A stretch of DNA of 64,000 nucleotides, from positions 1-64,000 of the forward strand of contig JAPDQM010000008.1 of the NCBI GenBank assembly GCA_034505795.1, read 5' to 3'. Of this stretch, positions 55,100 to 64,000 are shown one piece after another; position 1 is the first letter of the stretch; every line of letters starts with the position of its first letter. Source of the stretch: Thermofontimicrobium_A sp034505795. GTDB lineage: Bacteria; Zhuqueibacterota; Zhuqueibacteria; Thermofontimicrobiales; Thermofontimicrobiaceae. The position numbers and the translations under genes are program-made. The notes beneath the pieces were generated by a model. That model was not told where the DNA came from and did no database searches. It saw only the letters and a program-made list of their open reading frames with translations.

Positions 55100-56217
55100 C
55101 GGCCTTTCCACTCAAATTTCTGCACGATACTGGCAAAACCGACATAGATGATGTAAGGAATTTGAAACAGTTCAGCCAGCAGAAAATATTTTGTTAATCT
55201 TGGTTGGTGAACCATGGCTGTGGCTTTGGCAATAATCAAAAAATCAACGATCAATTTGAGCAATAGCGCCAATCCCGGATAGGGGAAAACGCTGAAATAA
55301 CGGATGGAAAAGGGCAGAGAAATCATGAGCAGCAAATAGAAAAGATACGTGGCCACCAAAAAAATCACCAGCCCAATTTTTTTATATCGGAAGCCCTTCG
55401 ACGCCCACCGAATCCGTTGATTAATGAAGTCGTTGAGATTGGACATGGGCTGAGTGTATACAAACGTTGTCGGCGAAATCGCACCGCGGATTTTCCAACC
55501 CGTTGTCCTATCGATTTTTTGCAGCAACAGGTCATCATCCCCACTGATGATATGCTGTTCGTCTCGATAGCCATGGACCTCTCGAAACGTGGTTTTGCGA
55601 AACGCCAGATTTGCACCGTTGGCAATTATCGGTTCGCCCAGGCCAATACTACCCATGCCGGCTGCGGTGAGGCCCAAAAACTCCAGCGCCTGGATTTTAT
55701 GAAACAGCGACGTTAATTTGTCCGATGCAAACAACACCCAGCCAACGACCATGCCGACATCCGGCTCAAAATAGGCGATCATTTGCTCGACCCATTCGGG
55801 AGCAGCGACACAATCGGCATCGGTGGTAAAAATAATCTCACCCTGCGCCGCGTCCACACCAAATTGCAGCGCACGTTTTTTGGGTGCGACCCCTGTTGGA
55901 CAACGGCCCAATGAAAGCAAGCGAACATTTGCGTGGTGTTGGCAGTACTCCCGGACAATTTCGGCTGTTCGATCCTGGGAATCATCGTCGATAACGATAA
56001 TTTCCAGCATCGTTTTTGGGTAACTCTGGCGAACCAACGACTCCAGGCAGCAGCCAATATTCTGTTCCTCATTCCGCGCTGGCACCAGAATAGTAACCCG
56101 AAACTGCTGCCTGCTATGCCCAATGCTTAGCTTAAATAGGCCAGCAAAAAACATGGTAATCTTGAAAACGTAAAGCAGCGAGACAAATATCAGCACCAGC
56201 AGCAGTATCAGCATCAT
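55096..56217 (-). CDS. family 2 glycosyltransferase (third of three)
   Basis: 373 residues. First membrane helix MMLILLLVLIFVSLLYVF, then VTILVPARNEEQNIG, IIVIDDDSQDRTAEIV, TTDADCVAAPE, NGANLAFRKTTF, SGDDDLLLQKI and the acceptor motif NQRIRWAS. Several helices at the C-terminus. The genes for this enzyme and the deacetylase overlap, so they are made together. It starts the cluster as read on the minus strand, directly after the substrate-binding-like gene at 56234. Confidence 0.92.
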   Translation of the reverse strand: MMLILLLVLIFVSLLYVFKITMFFAGLFKLSIGHSRQQFRVTILVPARNEEQNIGCCLESLVRQSYPKTMLEIIVIDDDSQDRTAEIVREYCQHHANVRLLSLGRCPTGVAPKKRALQFGVDAAQGEIIFTTDADCVAAPEWVEQMIAYFEPDVGMVVGWVLFASDKLTSLFHKIQALEFLGLTAAGMGSIGLGEPIIANGANLAFRKTTFREVHGYRDEQHIISGDDDLLLQKIDRTTGWKIRGAISPTTFVYTQPMSNLNDFINQRIRWASKGFRYKKIGLVIFLVATYLFYLLLMISLPFSIRYFSVFPYPGLALLLKLIVDFLIIAKATAMVHQPRLTKYFLLAELFQIPYIIYVGFASIVQKFEWKGR

Positions 56218-56233
56218 TCGCTTTGCCGTTGGG

Positions 56234-58054
56234 TTATCTCAGCGCTTCCAATCGCCCACCCTTGTAGGTGAGAATTCGAATCTGAGAATTGATCCGATTG
56301 TTGCCTTTGAAAGTGATTGGCCCCCGGAAACCAGGAAAATTTTCGAGATTATCCAGATGTTCTTTAATTTTCTCACGGGTAACCTGCTGGTGAGCCACTG
56401 CATCGACCAGAATCCGCATGGCATCATAACCATAACTTTCCATCACCTCTGGCGTCCGCTTCATCAGGATCCGAAAATCGTTTCGAAATTTAATGAAATC
56501 GATGCTGGTCTCATCGAAATAATAACCGCTACAAAATATGATGCCGTCCACATAATTTTGATTGGCTCTGAGCTTATCCAGATCATACCAATGTTCGCCG
56601 CCGATAATTTGCGCTCGGATGTTGGCATAAGCGAATTGTGGAGCAATATATTGGATCTCCTCGGTATAGCACGGAAAGAAGATACCATCGATCGAAGTCA
56701 CTGGAATATCGCCTTCCTCTTTGTCGCGCGAACGCGTAATCGGAAACGCCTCGGCTGGCTGCAACTGCTTTCCCAAATCACGAATGCTCTGGAATTGACG
56801 CTTCAAATCCTGTGTGCTGCCATAATACCACTTCTGCGCCACAATCTTGCCGCCCATTTGATCGACGGTAGCCGTGAAGGCATCGGTCATGGTTTTGCCA
56901 TAATTATCGGCAGGCGCTAGCGTGGCAAACGTTTTTAAGCCCAATTGGCTCAGAGCATACTGAGCCAAGGCTCGGCCTCGGGTTTCCAGATCGCCGTTCA
57001 CTTGAAATGTATAATCGTTTAGCGTGGTGATGCCGCTGCCAGAGGTAGCTGGCACAATCAGCGGAATGTTCGTGTGGCTGAGCAAGGCCGCCGCAGTCAC
57101 GGTCTTATCGCGCTCTAATTCCCCGATGACGGCTACAATCCGATCGTCGCGAGCCAATTCCTGGGTCACCTGGACCAATTTCACCATATCGCCCTCAGTG
57201 TCCTTAACGACCAGATTGATCTTCACGGCAGACTGACTATTGAATTTTTTTTGAGCATACATAATGCCTGCCAGCATGCCTTTCGCCTGTTCGCTATATT
57301 CACCGGTTAGCGGCAATAGCACGCCAATCGTGACCTCGCCCGATGACTCCGAGACATTCGCCCGCTTCAGCATGTCGCGGACCATGGGGAGATAGGGATT
57401 GGTAGTTTGTTGTTGCACAAATTGCTGTAATACGCCAATGGCTTTGCCACGCTCATCCTGTTCCAGCAACCGCTGGGCCAATTTGATGGTCAGGATGGCG
57501 CTACTGGCATCGCCCGTAATGTTGTCCTTGAGTTGCTGAATTTCTGCCAGCGTCAGATTGTTGTCGATGATTCGCAGCGCCGCATTACGACTCCGTTCCA
57601 CCAGCTTCTTGTTGGCACCTTTATCGGCCACCGTTAGAAAGCGCTTCAATGAAGCGATATACTCGCCCTGTTGATAATAACAAAAACCCATTAGATAATG
57701 AGCATCATCAATATAGCGACTATCGGGATATTTTTTGATGAGATCGTCAAAGATCAAAATGGCCTTTTTAAAATCTTTCAATCGATAATACGATTTACCC
57801 AGCATGATATGAACCACGGTGATGCGCTGGTGTGCCGGATAATTATTCAGCAGCGATTCAAAGGTGTGGCTGGCTTTTTGAAATTCCAACCGCTGATATT
57901 CACTTACCCCCTGGCTGAAAATGACTTCCACATCGGGATTAAAAGTGACACTGTGAGATGTAAGCGTCTGTGCCGCAATTACAACCGGAGTCAGGAATAG
58001 TAGAACAAATAGAGATAGCATCAAATGCTGTTTCCGCAATTGCATAGGGTTCAT
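56234..58054 (-). CDS. exported TPR plus periplasmic-binding-fold protein (LpoA-like)
   Basis: 606 residues, ATG with GAGGAAG upstream. Signal peptide (KQHLMLSLFVLLFLTPVV to about IAAQ). Tetratricopeptide-like repeats at about 40-170 (FQKASHTFESLLNNYP, RYIDDAHYLMGFCYYQQGEY). The second half is a Peripla_BP_6 fold: IGVLLPLTGEYSEQAKGMLA, VIGELERDKTVTAAALLSHT and PAEAFPITRSRDKEEGD. TPR plus this fold is the plan of LpoA, which activates a penicillin-binding protein; a branched-chain amino acid sensor is the other option. It lacks a lipobox. Next gene glmS starts 10 bases upstream. Confidence 0.85.
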   Translation of the reverse strand: MNPMQLRKQHLMLSLFVLLFLTPVVIAAQTLTSHSVTFNPDVEVIFSQGVSEYQRLEFQKASHTFESLLNNYPAHQRITVVHIMLGKSYYRLKDFKKAILIFDDLIKKYPDSRYIDDAHYLMGFCYYQQGEYIASLKRFLTVADKGANKKLVERSRNAALRIIDNNLTLAEIQQLKDNITGDASSAILTIKLAQRLLEQDERGKAIGVLQQFVQQQTTNPYLPMVRDMLKRANVSESSGEVTIGVLLPLTGEYSEQAKGMLAGIMYAQKKFNSQSAVKINLVVKDTEGDMVKLVQVTQELARDDRIVAVIGELERDKTVTAAALLSHTNIPLIVPATSGSGITTLNDYTFQVNGDLETRGRALAQYALSQLGLKTFATLAPADNYGKTMTDAFTATVDQMGGKIVAQKWYYGSTQDLKRQFQSIRDLGKQLQPAEAFPITRSRDKEEGDIPVTSIDGIFFPCYTEEIQYIAPQFAYANIRAQIIGGEHWYDLDKLRANQNYVDGIIFCSGYYFDETSIDFIKFRNDFRILMKRTPEVMESYGYDAMRILVDAVAHQQVTREKIKEHLDNLENFPGFRGPITFKGNNRINSQIRILTYKGGRLEALR

Positions 58055-58064
58055 TTCATCTTCC

Positions 58065-59897
58065 TCATTCGACAGTAACGCTTTTCGCTAAATTCCGAGG
58101 TTGATCCACGTCGCAACCTCGCTCGACAGCAATATAATAGGCCAATAATTGTAGCGGGATGATGGTCAAAATGGGCGTTAAAAAATTCATCGTAGCTGGA
58201 ATGTAGATCACATGATCCACTTTTGTTTGAATATATTCGTCACCTTCCGTGGCCACAGCAATCACCCTGCCTTTGCGGGCACGCACCTCTTCGATATTGC
58301 TGATGATTTTTTCGTAGGTCGCATCTTGAGTCGCTACGAATACTACCGGCATATTTTCATCGATCAACGCGATCGGGCCATGCTTCATTTCTGCGGCAGG
58401 GTAACCTTCGGCATGAATATAAGAAATCTCTTTCAATTTCAGGGCACCCTCCAGCGCCACAGGAAAATTATAGCCTCGTCCCAGATACAGAAAATTCTGC
58501 CGCTTGGAATATTCTCCGGCAATTTGCTGGATGTACTGATGATCATCCAGGATCTGTTGCACCTTCTCCGGGATGCGCTGCAGTTCCTGAACAATTTCTC
58601 GCCCGCGAGTGGCCGACATCGAGGTCATCCGACCCAACAACACGGTCATCAAAGCCAATACCGTTACCTGAGAGGTGAACGCTTTGGTCGAAGCCACGCC
58701 AATTTCAGGACCTGCATGCAGGTAAATCCCGGCATCAGTCTCCCGAGCAATCGAGGAGCCGACCACATTGCAAATTCCGAACACTTTGGCATGTTTTCGC
58801 TTGGCTTCCCGCACCGCGGCTAAGGTATCGGCCGTTTCGCCAGATTGGCTGATGACGAACACCACGGTATTGCGATCGATAATCGGATCCCGATAACGAA
58901 ATTCCGAAGCATATTCCACCTCTACCGGGATGCGAACGAATTCCTCGATCATGTATTCACCAATCAATGCCGCATGCCATGAGGTACCACAAGCCGTAAA
59001 CAGCACCCGTTGCGCGTACAATAACGATTCGAGTTCATGTTGAATTCCCCCCAATCGTGCCGTCCCCTCCTCCAATAACAATCGGCCGCGCATCGAATCC
59101 ACAATCGTCTGCGGCTGTTCCATAATCTCCTTCAGCATAAAATGCGGATAACCACCTTTTTCAATTTTGGCGAGATCATGCGGAATCGTCTGAAATTCTT
59201 TCTTCACCGGCTGGTCATCAATATTTTTGATTACCATATTATCCCGATGAATTACGGCCATTTCATTATCATCCAGGTACGTCACGTTACAGGCGTGGCC
59301 GGCAATCGCAGCAAGATCAGAAGCAACAAAAAACTCTTTGTCCCCTAACCCAACAACGATGGGGCTTCCCCGCCGCGCCGCAATTAGCAGATCCGGTTCA
59401 TCACTACTGATCACGGCAATCCCATACGTTCCGACGACTCGAAGCAATGCGGTGCGTACCGCTTTTTCCAGCGACCCGTTGGTCTTATGGTACTCTTCGA
59501 TCAGATGCACCAACGCCTCGGTATCCGTCTCGGTCTTAAAACGATGCCCTTTCGCCACCAGCTCTTTTTTTAATGTCGCGTAATTTTCGATAATGCCATT
59601 GTGAATCAAGGCAATCTTGCCGCTGCAATCGTCATGGGGATGGGCATTGTCAGCCGTTGGCGCGCCGTGGGTCGCCCAGCGCGTATGGCCGATCCCAATC
59701 GTGCCCGGGATTTCCCGATGGGCCAGCTCCCGCTCCAATGCACTGATTTTACCACAGCGTTTATGGATTAGCAGCCTACCAAATTCCATCGTGGAGATCC
59801 CGGCTGAATCGTAGCCACGATATTCCAGCCGTTTTAGCCCTTCTAATAAAATGGGTACCGCAGGCTTGAAGCCAACATAACCGACAATTCCACACAT
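58065..59897 (-). CDS. glmS: glutamine-fructose-6-phosphate aminotransferase
   Basis: 610 residues. MCGIVGYVGFKPAVPIL begins with the nucleophile Cys2 of the glutaminase domain (about 1-220), followed by two SIS sugar isomerase domains (FTACGTSWHAALIGEYM, VFVISQSGETADT and AEMKHGPIALID). The ending DQPRNLAKSVTVE is canonical. It makes glucosamine 6-phosphate, the entry to UDP-GlcNAc for peptidoglycan, lipid A and amino-sugar polysaccharides. It is next to the polysaccharide cluster. No glmS ribozyme is evident in the 159 bases upstream. Confidence 0.97.
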   Translation of the reverse strand: MCGIVGYVGFKPAVPILLEGLKRLEYRGYDSAGISTMEFGRLLIHKRCGKISALERELAHREIPGTIGIGHTRWATHGAPTADNAHPHDDCSGKIALIHNGIIENYATLKKELVAKGHRFKTETDTEALVHLIEEYHKTNGSLEKAVRTALLRVVGTYGIAVISSDEPDLLIAARRGSPIVVGLGDKEFFVASDLAAIAGHACNVTYLDDNEMAVIHRDNMVIKNIDDQPVKKEFQTIPHDLAKIEKGGYPHFMLKEIMEQPQTIVDSMRGRLLLEEGTARLGGIQHELESLLYAQRVLFTACGTSWHAALIGEYMIEEFVRIPVEVEYASEFRYRDPIIDRNTVVFVISQSGETADTLAAVREAKRKHAKVFGICNVVGSSIARETDAGIYLHAGPEIGVASTKAFTSQVTVLALMTVLLGRMTSMSATRGREIVQELQRIPEKVQQILDDHQYIQQIAGEYSKRQNFLYLGRGYNFPVALEGALKLKEISYIHAEGYPAAEMKHGPIALIDENMPVVFVATQDATYEKIISNIEEVRARKGRVIAVATEGDEYIQTKVDHVIYIPATMNFLTPILTIIPLQLLAYYIAVERGCDVDQPRNLAKSVTVE

Positions 59898-60056
59898 AAT
59901 TCTTCTTTCGTTTTGATCAGTTTATCACCATACGCCGTTGAACCGAACCGCAACCGCTGCCGATGGCCAAAAATATAGCCGATTTAAATTTTGAACAACC
60001 CGCTTCCCTGCTATTGCTGACAATTTCCCGGGCAATTCCTTATTCTGCTCGGCACC

Positions 60057-61604
60057 TCACTCCCACTCAATGGTGCTGGGCGGCTTGGAGCTCACATCAT
60101 AGACCACCCGATTGACGCCCTTCACTTCATTGATGATCCGATTAGCCACCAATCCCAGCAAGTCGTGCGGCAACCTGGCAAAATCAGCCGTCATGGCATC
60201 CTCGCTGGTAACAGCTCGCAGCGCAATGACTGACTCGTACGTTCTTTCATCCCCCATCACCCCAACTGTCTGTACCGGCAACAGCACTGCAAATGCCTGC
60301 CAGACTCGCTGGTACCACTCACTCCGATGTAATTCTTCGATAAAAATCTGATCTGCGTGTCGGACGATGGCCAACCGTTCAGGCGTAATCGCGCCCAGAA
60401 TGCGCACCGCTAATCCCGGCCCGGGAAACGGATGTCGCTGCAGAATATGAGCCGGTAAGCCGAGCTCACGCCCCACCTGGCGCACCTCATCTTTGAACAA
60501 TTCGCGCAGTGGCTCGATGAGCTTGAGCTGCATTTTATCTGGCAAGCCCCCGACATTATGATGACTTTTGATCACTGCCGAGGGCCCCTTGGTGGAGACG
60601 CTTTCAATGACATCAGGATAGAGAGTGCCCTGCACCAGGAAGCGCACGTCGCCAATAGTGCTGGCCACTTGCTCAAAGGTACGAATAAACTCAGCGCCAA
60701 TGATCTTGCGCTTTTGCTCAGGGTCTACTATCCCATCGAGCTGAGCCAGAAAGTGTTGGCTGGCATCGATATAGCGAAAATTCAATTTGAACTGTTCCTG
60801 AAACACCTGCTGCACCTCCTCCGCCTCATTCTGGCGCAGCACGCCATTGTTCACGAAAACACAGGTCAGGCGATCACCGACCGCTCGATGCACTAACAGC
60901 GCCGCCACTGACGAATCTACCCCCCCGGAAAGCGCACAGATCACTTTTTCTGAACCAACCTGCTGTTTGATTTTCTCCACGGCATGACTGACGAACGATT
61001 GGGGCGTCCACAAGCCCTGACAACCGGCAATTTGATATAAAAAATTTCGCAATATCAAATTGCCATGCTCGGTATGCGCTACTTCAGGATGAAACTGGAG
61101 GCCATAGATTTTTTTAGTCTGATGGCGAATGACGCCGAAGGGTGAATTGGCTGTTCGACCGATGCTCACGAAGCCGGCGGGCATGTTCGCTACCCGATCG
61201 CCATGGCTCATCCACACTCGCGACCTGTCAGGGACATTGTCCAGCAATGGATCGGAGGCTAATTTATCGAGTTCGGCCAGGCCATATTCCCGCTGTTCTG
61301 CCGGCAAAACCTTGCCCCCTAACAGATGACAGATGAGCTGCAAACCATAACAGATTCCCAAAATCGGCACCCCCCAATCGAAAATCTCGGGTTCGATCAA
61401 CGGCGCACGATAATGATACACCGAAGCCGGCCCACCCGAAAGGATAATGCCCTTTGGCGCCAGTTTTTTTATTTCTGCCAGCGGATAGTTATAGGGTTTG
61501 ATTTCGGAATAAACGCCCTGCTCACGCACCCGGCGCGCAATGAGTTGGGTATATTGCGAACCGAAATCGAGGATCAGAATGAGTTCTTTATGATTGTTTT
61601 CCAT
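60057..61604 (-). CDS. guaA: GMP synthase (glutamine-hydrolysing)
   Basis: 515 residues. Glutaminase domain with the nucleophile in ILGICYGLQLICHLLGG and the His/Glu pair in FHPEVAHTEHG; ATP-pyrophosphatase loop ICALSGGVDSSVAALLV; dimerisation domain with RHPFPGPGLAVRI and the end SSKPPSTIEWE. It converts XMP to GMP in purine synthesis. The gene stands alone, with about 160-210 bases on either side. Confidence 0.97.
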   Translation of the reverse strand: MENNHKELILILDFGSQYTQLIARRVREQGVYSEIKPYNYPLAEIKKLAPKGIILSGGPASVYHYRAPLIEPEIFDWGVPILGICYGLQLICHLLGGKVLPAEQREYGLAELDKLASDPLLDNVPDRSRVWMSHGDRVANMPAGFVSIGRTANSPFGVIRHQTKKIYGLQFHPEVAHTEHGNLILRNFLYQIAGCQGLWTPQSFVSHAVEKIKQQVGSEKVICALSGGVDSSVAALLVHRAVGDRLTCVFVNNGVLRQNEAEEVQQVFQEQFKLNFRYIDASQHFLAQLDGIVDPEQKRKIIGAEFIRTFEQVASTIGDVRFLVQGTLYPDVIESVSTKGPSAVIKSHHNVGGLPDKMQLKLIEPLRELFKDEVRQVGRELGLPAHILQRHPFPGPGLAVRILGAITPERLAIVRHADQIFIEELHRSEWYQRVWQAFAVLLPVQTVGVMGDERTYESVIALRAVTSEDAMTADFARLPHDLLGLVANRIINEVKGVNRVVYDVSSKPPSTIEWE

Positions 61605-61815
61605 TTACAAAAAATTCTGTCTGGTGAATAAACTACCTGACATTGGAGATCGTTAAGCGGATGCGACCCGGCTTCGCCCGGCCTGAGATCGGCAGGGCCA
61701 AGAGTTGATGAAATTGCAATGTTGATCATTTTTTTAATCTATCGCCTATGGCATAACACATGATCACAAATGCCATTTAGCGATTAGCCTGCCGCAGCAG
61801 CGACTTCATGGGATG

Positions 61816-62592
61816 TCATTTCCAATCGATCTTCCAGTTCCTTAATTCTGGCAAAAACCGATAGTCTGTCAGATCAAAATGTACTGGTGTAATCGAGATC
61901 TGTCGGTTCAAGATAGCACGATCATCCACATCCGGTTCGGTCTCCAACTTTACCTTTTGGCCAGTCAGCCAATAATAGACACGATGATGCGGGTCCACCC
62001 GCTTGTCAAATTCTTCATGGTACATGGCATTGCCCTGCCGGGTAATCATGACGCCCGTGATTTCCTCTTCACGATCCACCGCCGGGACGTTGACGTTCAA
62101 CAGCGTACCTCGGGGCAAGCCGTTTTTCAAAATCACCTGTGACAACTTGCCAGCAAAGCGAGCCGCAATGTCAAAATTGGGATTGGTGAAGGTAGTTAGC
62201 GAAATGGCAAACGAAGGAATATTTAAAAACATGCCTTCGGTGGCTGCCGACACCGTGCCGGAATAGATGATATTAATCCCCGTATTCGAGCCCAGATTGA
62301 TGCCAGAGATCAGTAAATCCGGCTGGATGTCCAATGCCCAGAAGGCGATCTTCACACAATCTGCGGGCGTCCCATTCACGGCATACCCAAAAAAAGTATC
62401 GTTTTTATAGAAATTCTCAACTCGCAGCGGATCGGATAGGGTGATGGCATGGCCCACGGCACTCTGCTCGCTGTCTGGCGCCACCACATATACTTGACCG
62501 TGCTGCTTCATCTCTTTGTACAATGCATACAGGCCGGGAGCATTGATCCCATCATCATTGGTCAGCAGAATCTTCAGCGGTTTCGTTTTCAT
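61816..62592 (-). CDS. surE: 5'-nucleotidase SurE
   Basis: 258 residues from the ATG at 62592 (an ATG four codons earlier is also possible). LLTNDDGINAPGLYALY holds the metal-binding Asp pair; VVAPDSEQSAVGHAITL and SGINLGSNTGINIIYSGTVS follow, the latter with the catalytic Asn and Ser. It dephosphorylates nucleoside monophosphates and is linked to stationary survival. Its start overlaps the end of accD by about 38 bases, longer than usual, which suggests tight translational coupling. Confidence 0.95.
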   Translation of the reverse strand: MKTKPLKILLTNDDGINAPGLYALYKEMKQHGQVYVVAPDSEQSAVGHAITLSDPLRVENFYKNDTFFGYAVNGTPADCVKIAFWALDIQPDLLISGINLGSNTGINIIYSGTVSAATEGMFLNIPSFAISLTTFTNPNFDIAARFAGKLSQVILKNGLPRGTLLNVNVPAVDREEEITGVMITRQGNAMYHEEFDKRVDPHHRVYYWLTGQKVKLETEPDVDDRAILNRQISITPVHFDLTDYRFLPELRNWKIDWK

Positions 62593-63445
62593 GCACGTCC
62601 TCATTTCCGCTGCCGAAAAATTCCAGCAAGCGGGTTATTTTTTCTTTCATTTCATGCCGAGTAAAAATGGCGTCGATAAAACCATGTTCCAATAAAAATT
62701 CCGAAGTCTGAAAGCCTTCAGGCAAATCCTGCCCAATCGTCTGCTTAATCACTCGAGGACCAGCAAAGCCAATCAGCGCGCCCGGCTCGGCAATAATCAC
62801 ATCTCCCAACATAGCATAACTAGCAGTGACGCCGCCGGTGGTAGGATTGGTCACGATCGAAATAAATGGCAGCCCATGATCCGAAAGCATGGCCAGATAG
62901 GCCGAGGTTTTGGCCATCTGCATCAACGACAGCGCGCCCTCCATCATTCTGGCGCCGCCCGAAGCGGAAACGATAATCAACGGCATTTTTTTCTCAATGG
63001 CCACCCTGGTCGCCCGAGCAATTTTCTCACCCACTACCGAGCCCATGCTCCCGCCAATGAACGAAAAATCCATCACACAAAAAACCACCGGATGGCCATT
63101 CATTTTGCCGAATCCTGTGATGACCGCCTCATTCAAGCCGCTGGTCTTCATGGTGCTTTTGAGTTGATCGGCATATTTACGTTGGGCTTTGAATTTCAGC
63201 ACATCCACCGATTGGATGTGGGCATTGAATTCCTCGAATTCCCCATTATCCAGAAGCAAGGAGATGTACATTTTGCTTTTCATCCGAAAATGAAAGCCAC
63301 ACTTCATGCAAATGTGCAGATTCCGCTCCAGTTCCTTGCGATAGATAATTTCGTTGCATTTCTCACATTTCAACCACAGCCCGTCCGGCAATTCCTTCTT
63401 TTCTTGAGGAATGATGCCCGGGGTGGTCCGTTTGAACCATGCCAT
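62555..63445 (-). CDS. accD: acetyl-CoA carboxylase carboxyltransferase subunit beta
   Basis: 296 residues, start MAWFKRTTPGI. An N-terminal zinc ribbon CEKCNEI...CMKCGFHF is followed by the crotonase-fold carboxyltransferase domain with SASGGARMMEGALSLMQMA, VTNPTTGGVTASYAMLGD and GFAGPRVIKQTIGQDLPEG. It forms the carboxyltransferase with AccA and makes malonyl-CoA for fatty acid synthesis. surE overlaps its end; rimI stops one base before its start region. Confidence 0.97.
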   Translation of the reverse strand: MAWFKRTTPGIIPQEKKELPDGLWLKCEKCNEIIYRKELERNLHICMKCGFHFRMKSKMYISLLLDNGEFEEFNAHIQSVDVLKFKAQRKYADQLKSTMKTSGLNEAVITGFGKMNGHPVVFCVMDFSFIGGSMGSVVGEKIARATRVAIEKKMPLIIVSASGGARMMEGALSLMQMAKTSAYLAMLSDHGLPFISIVTNPTTGGVTASYAMLGDVIIAEPGALIGFAGPRVIKQTIGQDLPEGFQTSEFLLEHGFIDAIFTRHEMKEKITRLLEFFGSGNEDVHENETAEDSADQ

Positions 63446-63446
63446 A

Positions 63447-63932
63447 TTAACGCTCCCCTGTAAAGTATCGGCTCATGAGGAGGGCATCCTCATTTTCAAC
63501 ATCATAATATTTTTTTCGCACCCCCACCACCTGAAAACCATATTTTTGGTACAGCGGAATCGCCTCCTTATTGCCTGCCCTAACTTCGAGATGAGCGACT
63601 TCGCATTGCATGTCACCACCCAGTCTCAGCAACATCTGCAACAGACGTTCCCCAATGCCCCGGCGTCGAAACGCCTCTGCCACAGCAAGATTGTTGATAT
63701 GTATTTCATTCGCCACCACATTCGCTACTGCGTAAGCTACCACCTGTTGCTTGACAATGCCTACGACCGATAGATTGAAATTATGATTCGAAAGCTCGTA
63801 CAAAAAGCTGTCGTAAGTCCATGGCGATGGGAAAATAGCCTGCTCCAGTCGATACACCGCTGGAACATCATTAGCCTGCATCCAACGAATCAATACGTTC
63901 GATTGATCTTTCAATCGAAAGCTGATCCCCAC
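63447..63932 (-). CDS. rimI: ribosomal protein alanine N-acetyltransferase, GNAT family
   Basis: About 161 residues. The start is uncertain: GTG at 63932 or TTG at 63950; the frame stays open to the window end. The GNAT motifs are seen: IHINNLAVAEAFRRRGIGER (acetyl-CoA binding loop), LEVRAGNKEAIPLYQKYGF. RimI acetylates the N-terminal alanine of ribosomal protein S18. Its place before accD on the same strand is common near tsaB/rimI clusters, but the gene upstream is outside the window. Confidence 0.85.
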   Translation of the reverse strand: MGISFRLKDQSNVLIRWMQANDVPAVYRLEQAIFPSPWTYDSFLYELSNHNFNLSVVGIVKQQVVAYAVANVVANEIHINNLAVAEAFRRRGIGERLLQMLLRLGGDMQCEVAHLEVRAGNKEAIPLYQKYGFQVVGVRKKYYDVENEDALLMSRYFTGER

Positions 63933-64000
63933 ACTAAGTTCACTCGCCAATCCAGAACCGCAACGACCAGCCCGGTCTCCGACCCCAATTGACTCACCAT

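Noticed and set aside
63911..64000. End of an upstream gene (e.g. tsaB) in another frame at the right edge
   Set aside because: A 29-codon open stretch ends at 63911, but it has no motif and the window is too short to identify it.
1..64000. CRISPR arrays, rRNA operons, prophage genes
   Set aside because: No regularly spaced repeats, no rRNA motifs and no phage structural genes were seen.

Overview
The window looks like chromosome of a Gram-negative bacterium of the FCB (Fibrobacteres-Chlorobi-Bacteroidetes) group, most likely Calditrichota or candidate division KSB1. That placement is inference. It rests on a stray C-terminal domain with the NYPNPFN motif typical of FCB exported proteins, on OmpA proteins with WD40-like propellers, on many lipoproteins, and on mannose-family PTS proteins next to HPr kinase. 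Three well-formed promoters have TTGAC(A/T), a 17-base spacer and TAT(A/C)TT, so the housekeeping sigma appears to read classical boxes and not the Bacteroidetes type. Most genes are on the minus strand and use the standard code.

Layout. 0-3.5 kb: end of a YfhO-like membrane protein, a sensor histidine kinase, a 1.1 kb gap with a long inverted repeat, and an orphan OmpR-type regulator. 4-7.1 kb: amidase, rhomboid protease, outer-membrane protein. 7.7-7.9 kb: tRNA-Phe with its own promoter and terminator. 8-11.6 kb: PTS EIIB and EIIA, hprK, hpf, xer recombinase. 11.5-23.2 kb: housekeeping genes topA, smg, secA, nusB, ilvE, a parvulin lipoprotein, recJ and RNase P RNA. 23.4-24.6 kb: a zinc-ribbon protein preceded by a structured leader RNA with mutually exclusive terminator and anti-terminator pairings. 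24.8-29.4 kb (plus strand): a lipoprotein with 17 SH3 repeats, a cysteine hydrolase and a small membrane protein.

29.4-40.6 kb (minus strand) is the most unusual part. A short sigma-region-2-like protein, a membrane anti-sigma-like protein, a 1561-residue exported TPR-CHAT caspase-like protein, an OmpA/propeller protein, a formylglycine-enzyme-fold protein and a VWA/OmpA lipoprotein lie in one collinear block. All but the first two appear to be exported, so this could be a cell-envelope sensing and proteolysis system with its own regulator.

41-47.2 kb is an accessory stretch: small proteins, a non-pyrrolysine MttB-family methyltransferase, a decayed export-domain fragment, a decayed IS630 element with terminal repeats and a TA duplication, and an AbrB/PIN toxin-antitoxin pair lying between two hairpin-like repeat elements. 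47.2-56.2 kb: a sodium:solute symporter, then a surface-polysaccharide cluster (three family 2 glycosyltransferases, a deacetylase, a Wzi-like outer-membrane protein, a radical SAM enzyme and a PilZ protein). 56.2-64 kb: a periplasmic-binding-like lipoprotein-activator homologue, glmS, guaA, surE, accD and rimI. GlmS makes the amino-sugar precursor that a hexosamine polysaccharide would need, which fits its place beside the polysaccharide genes.
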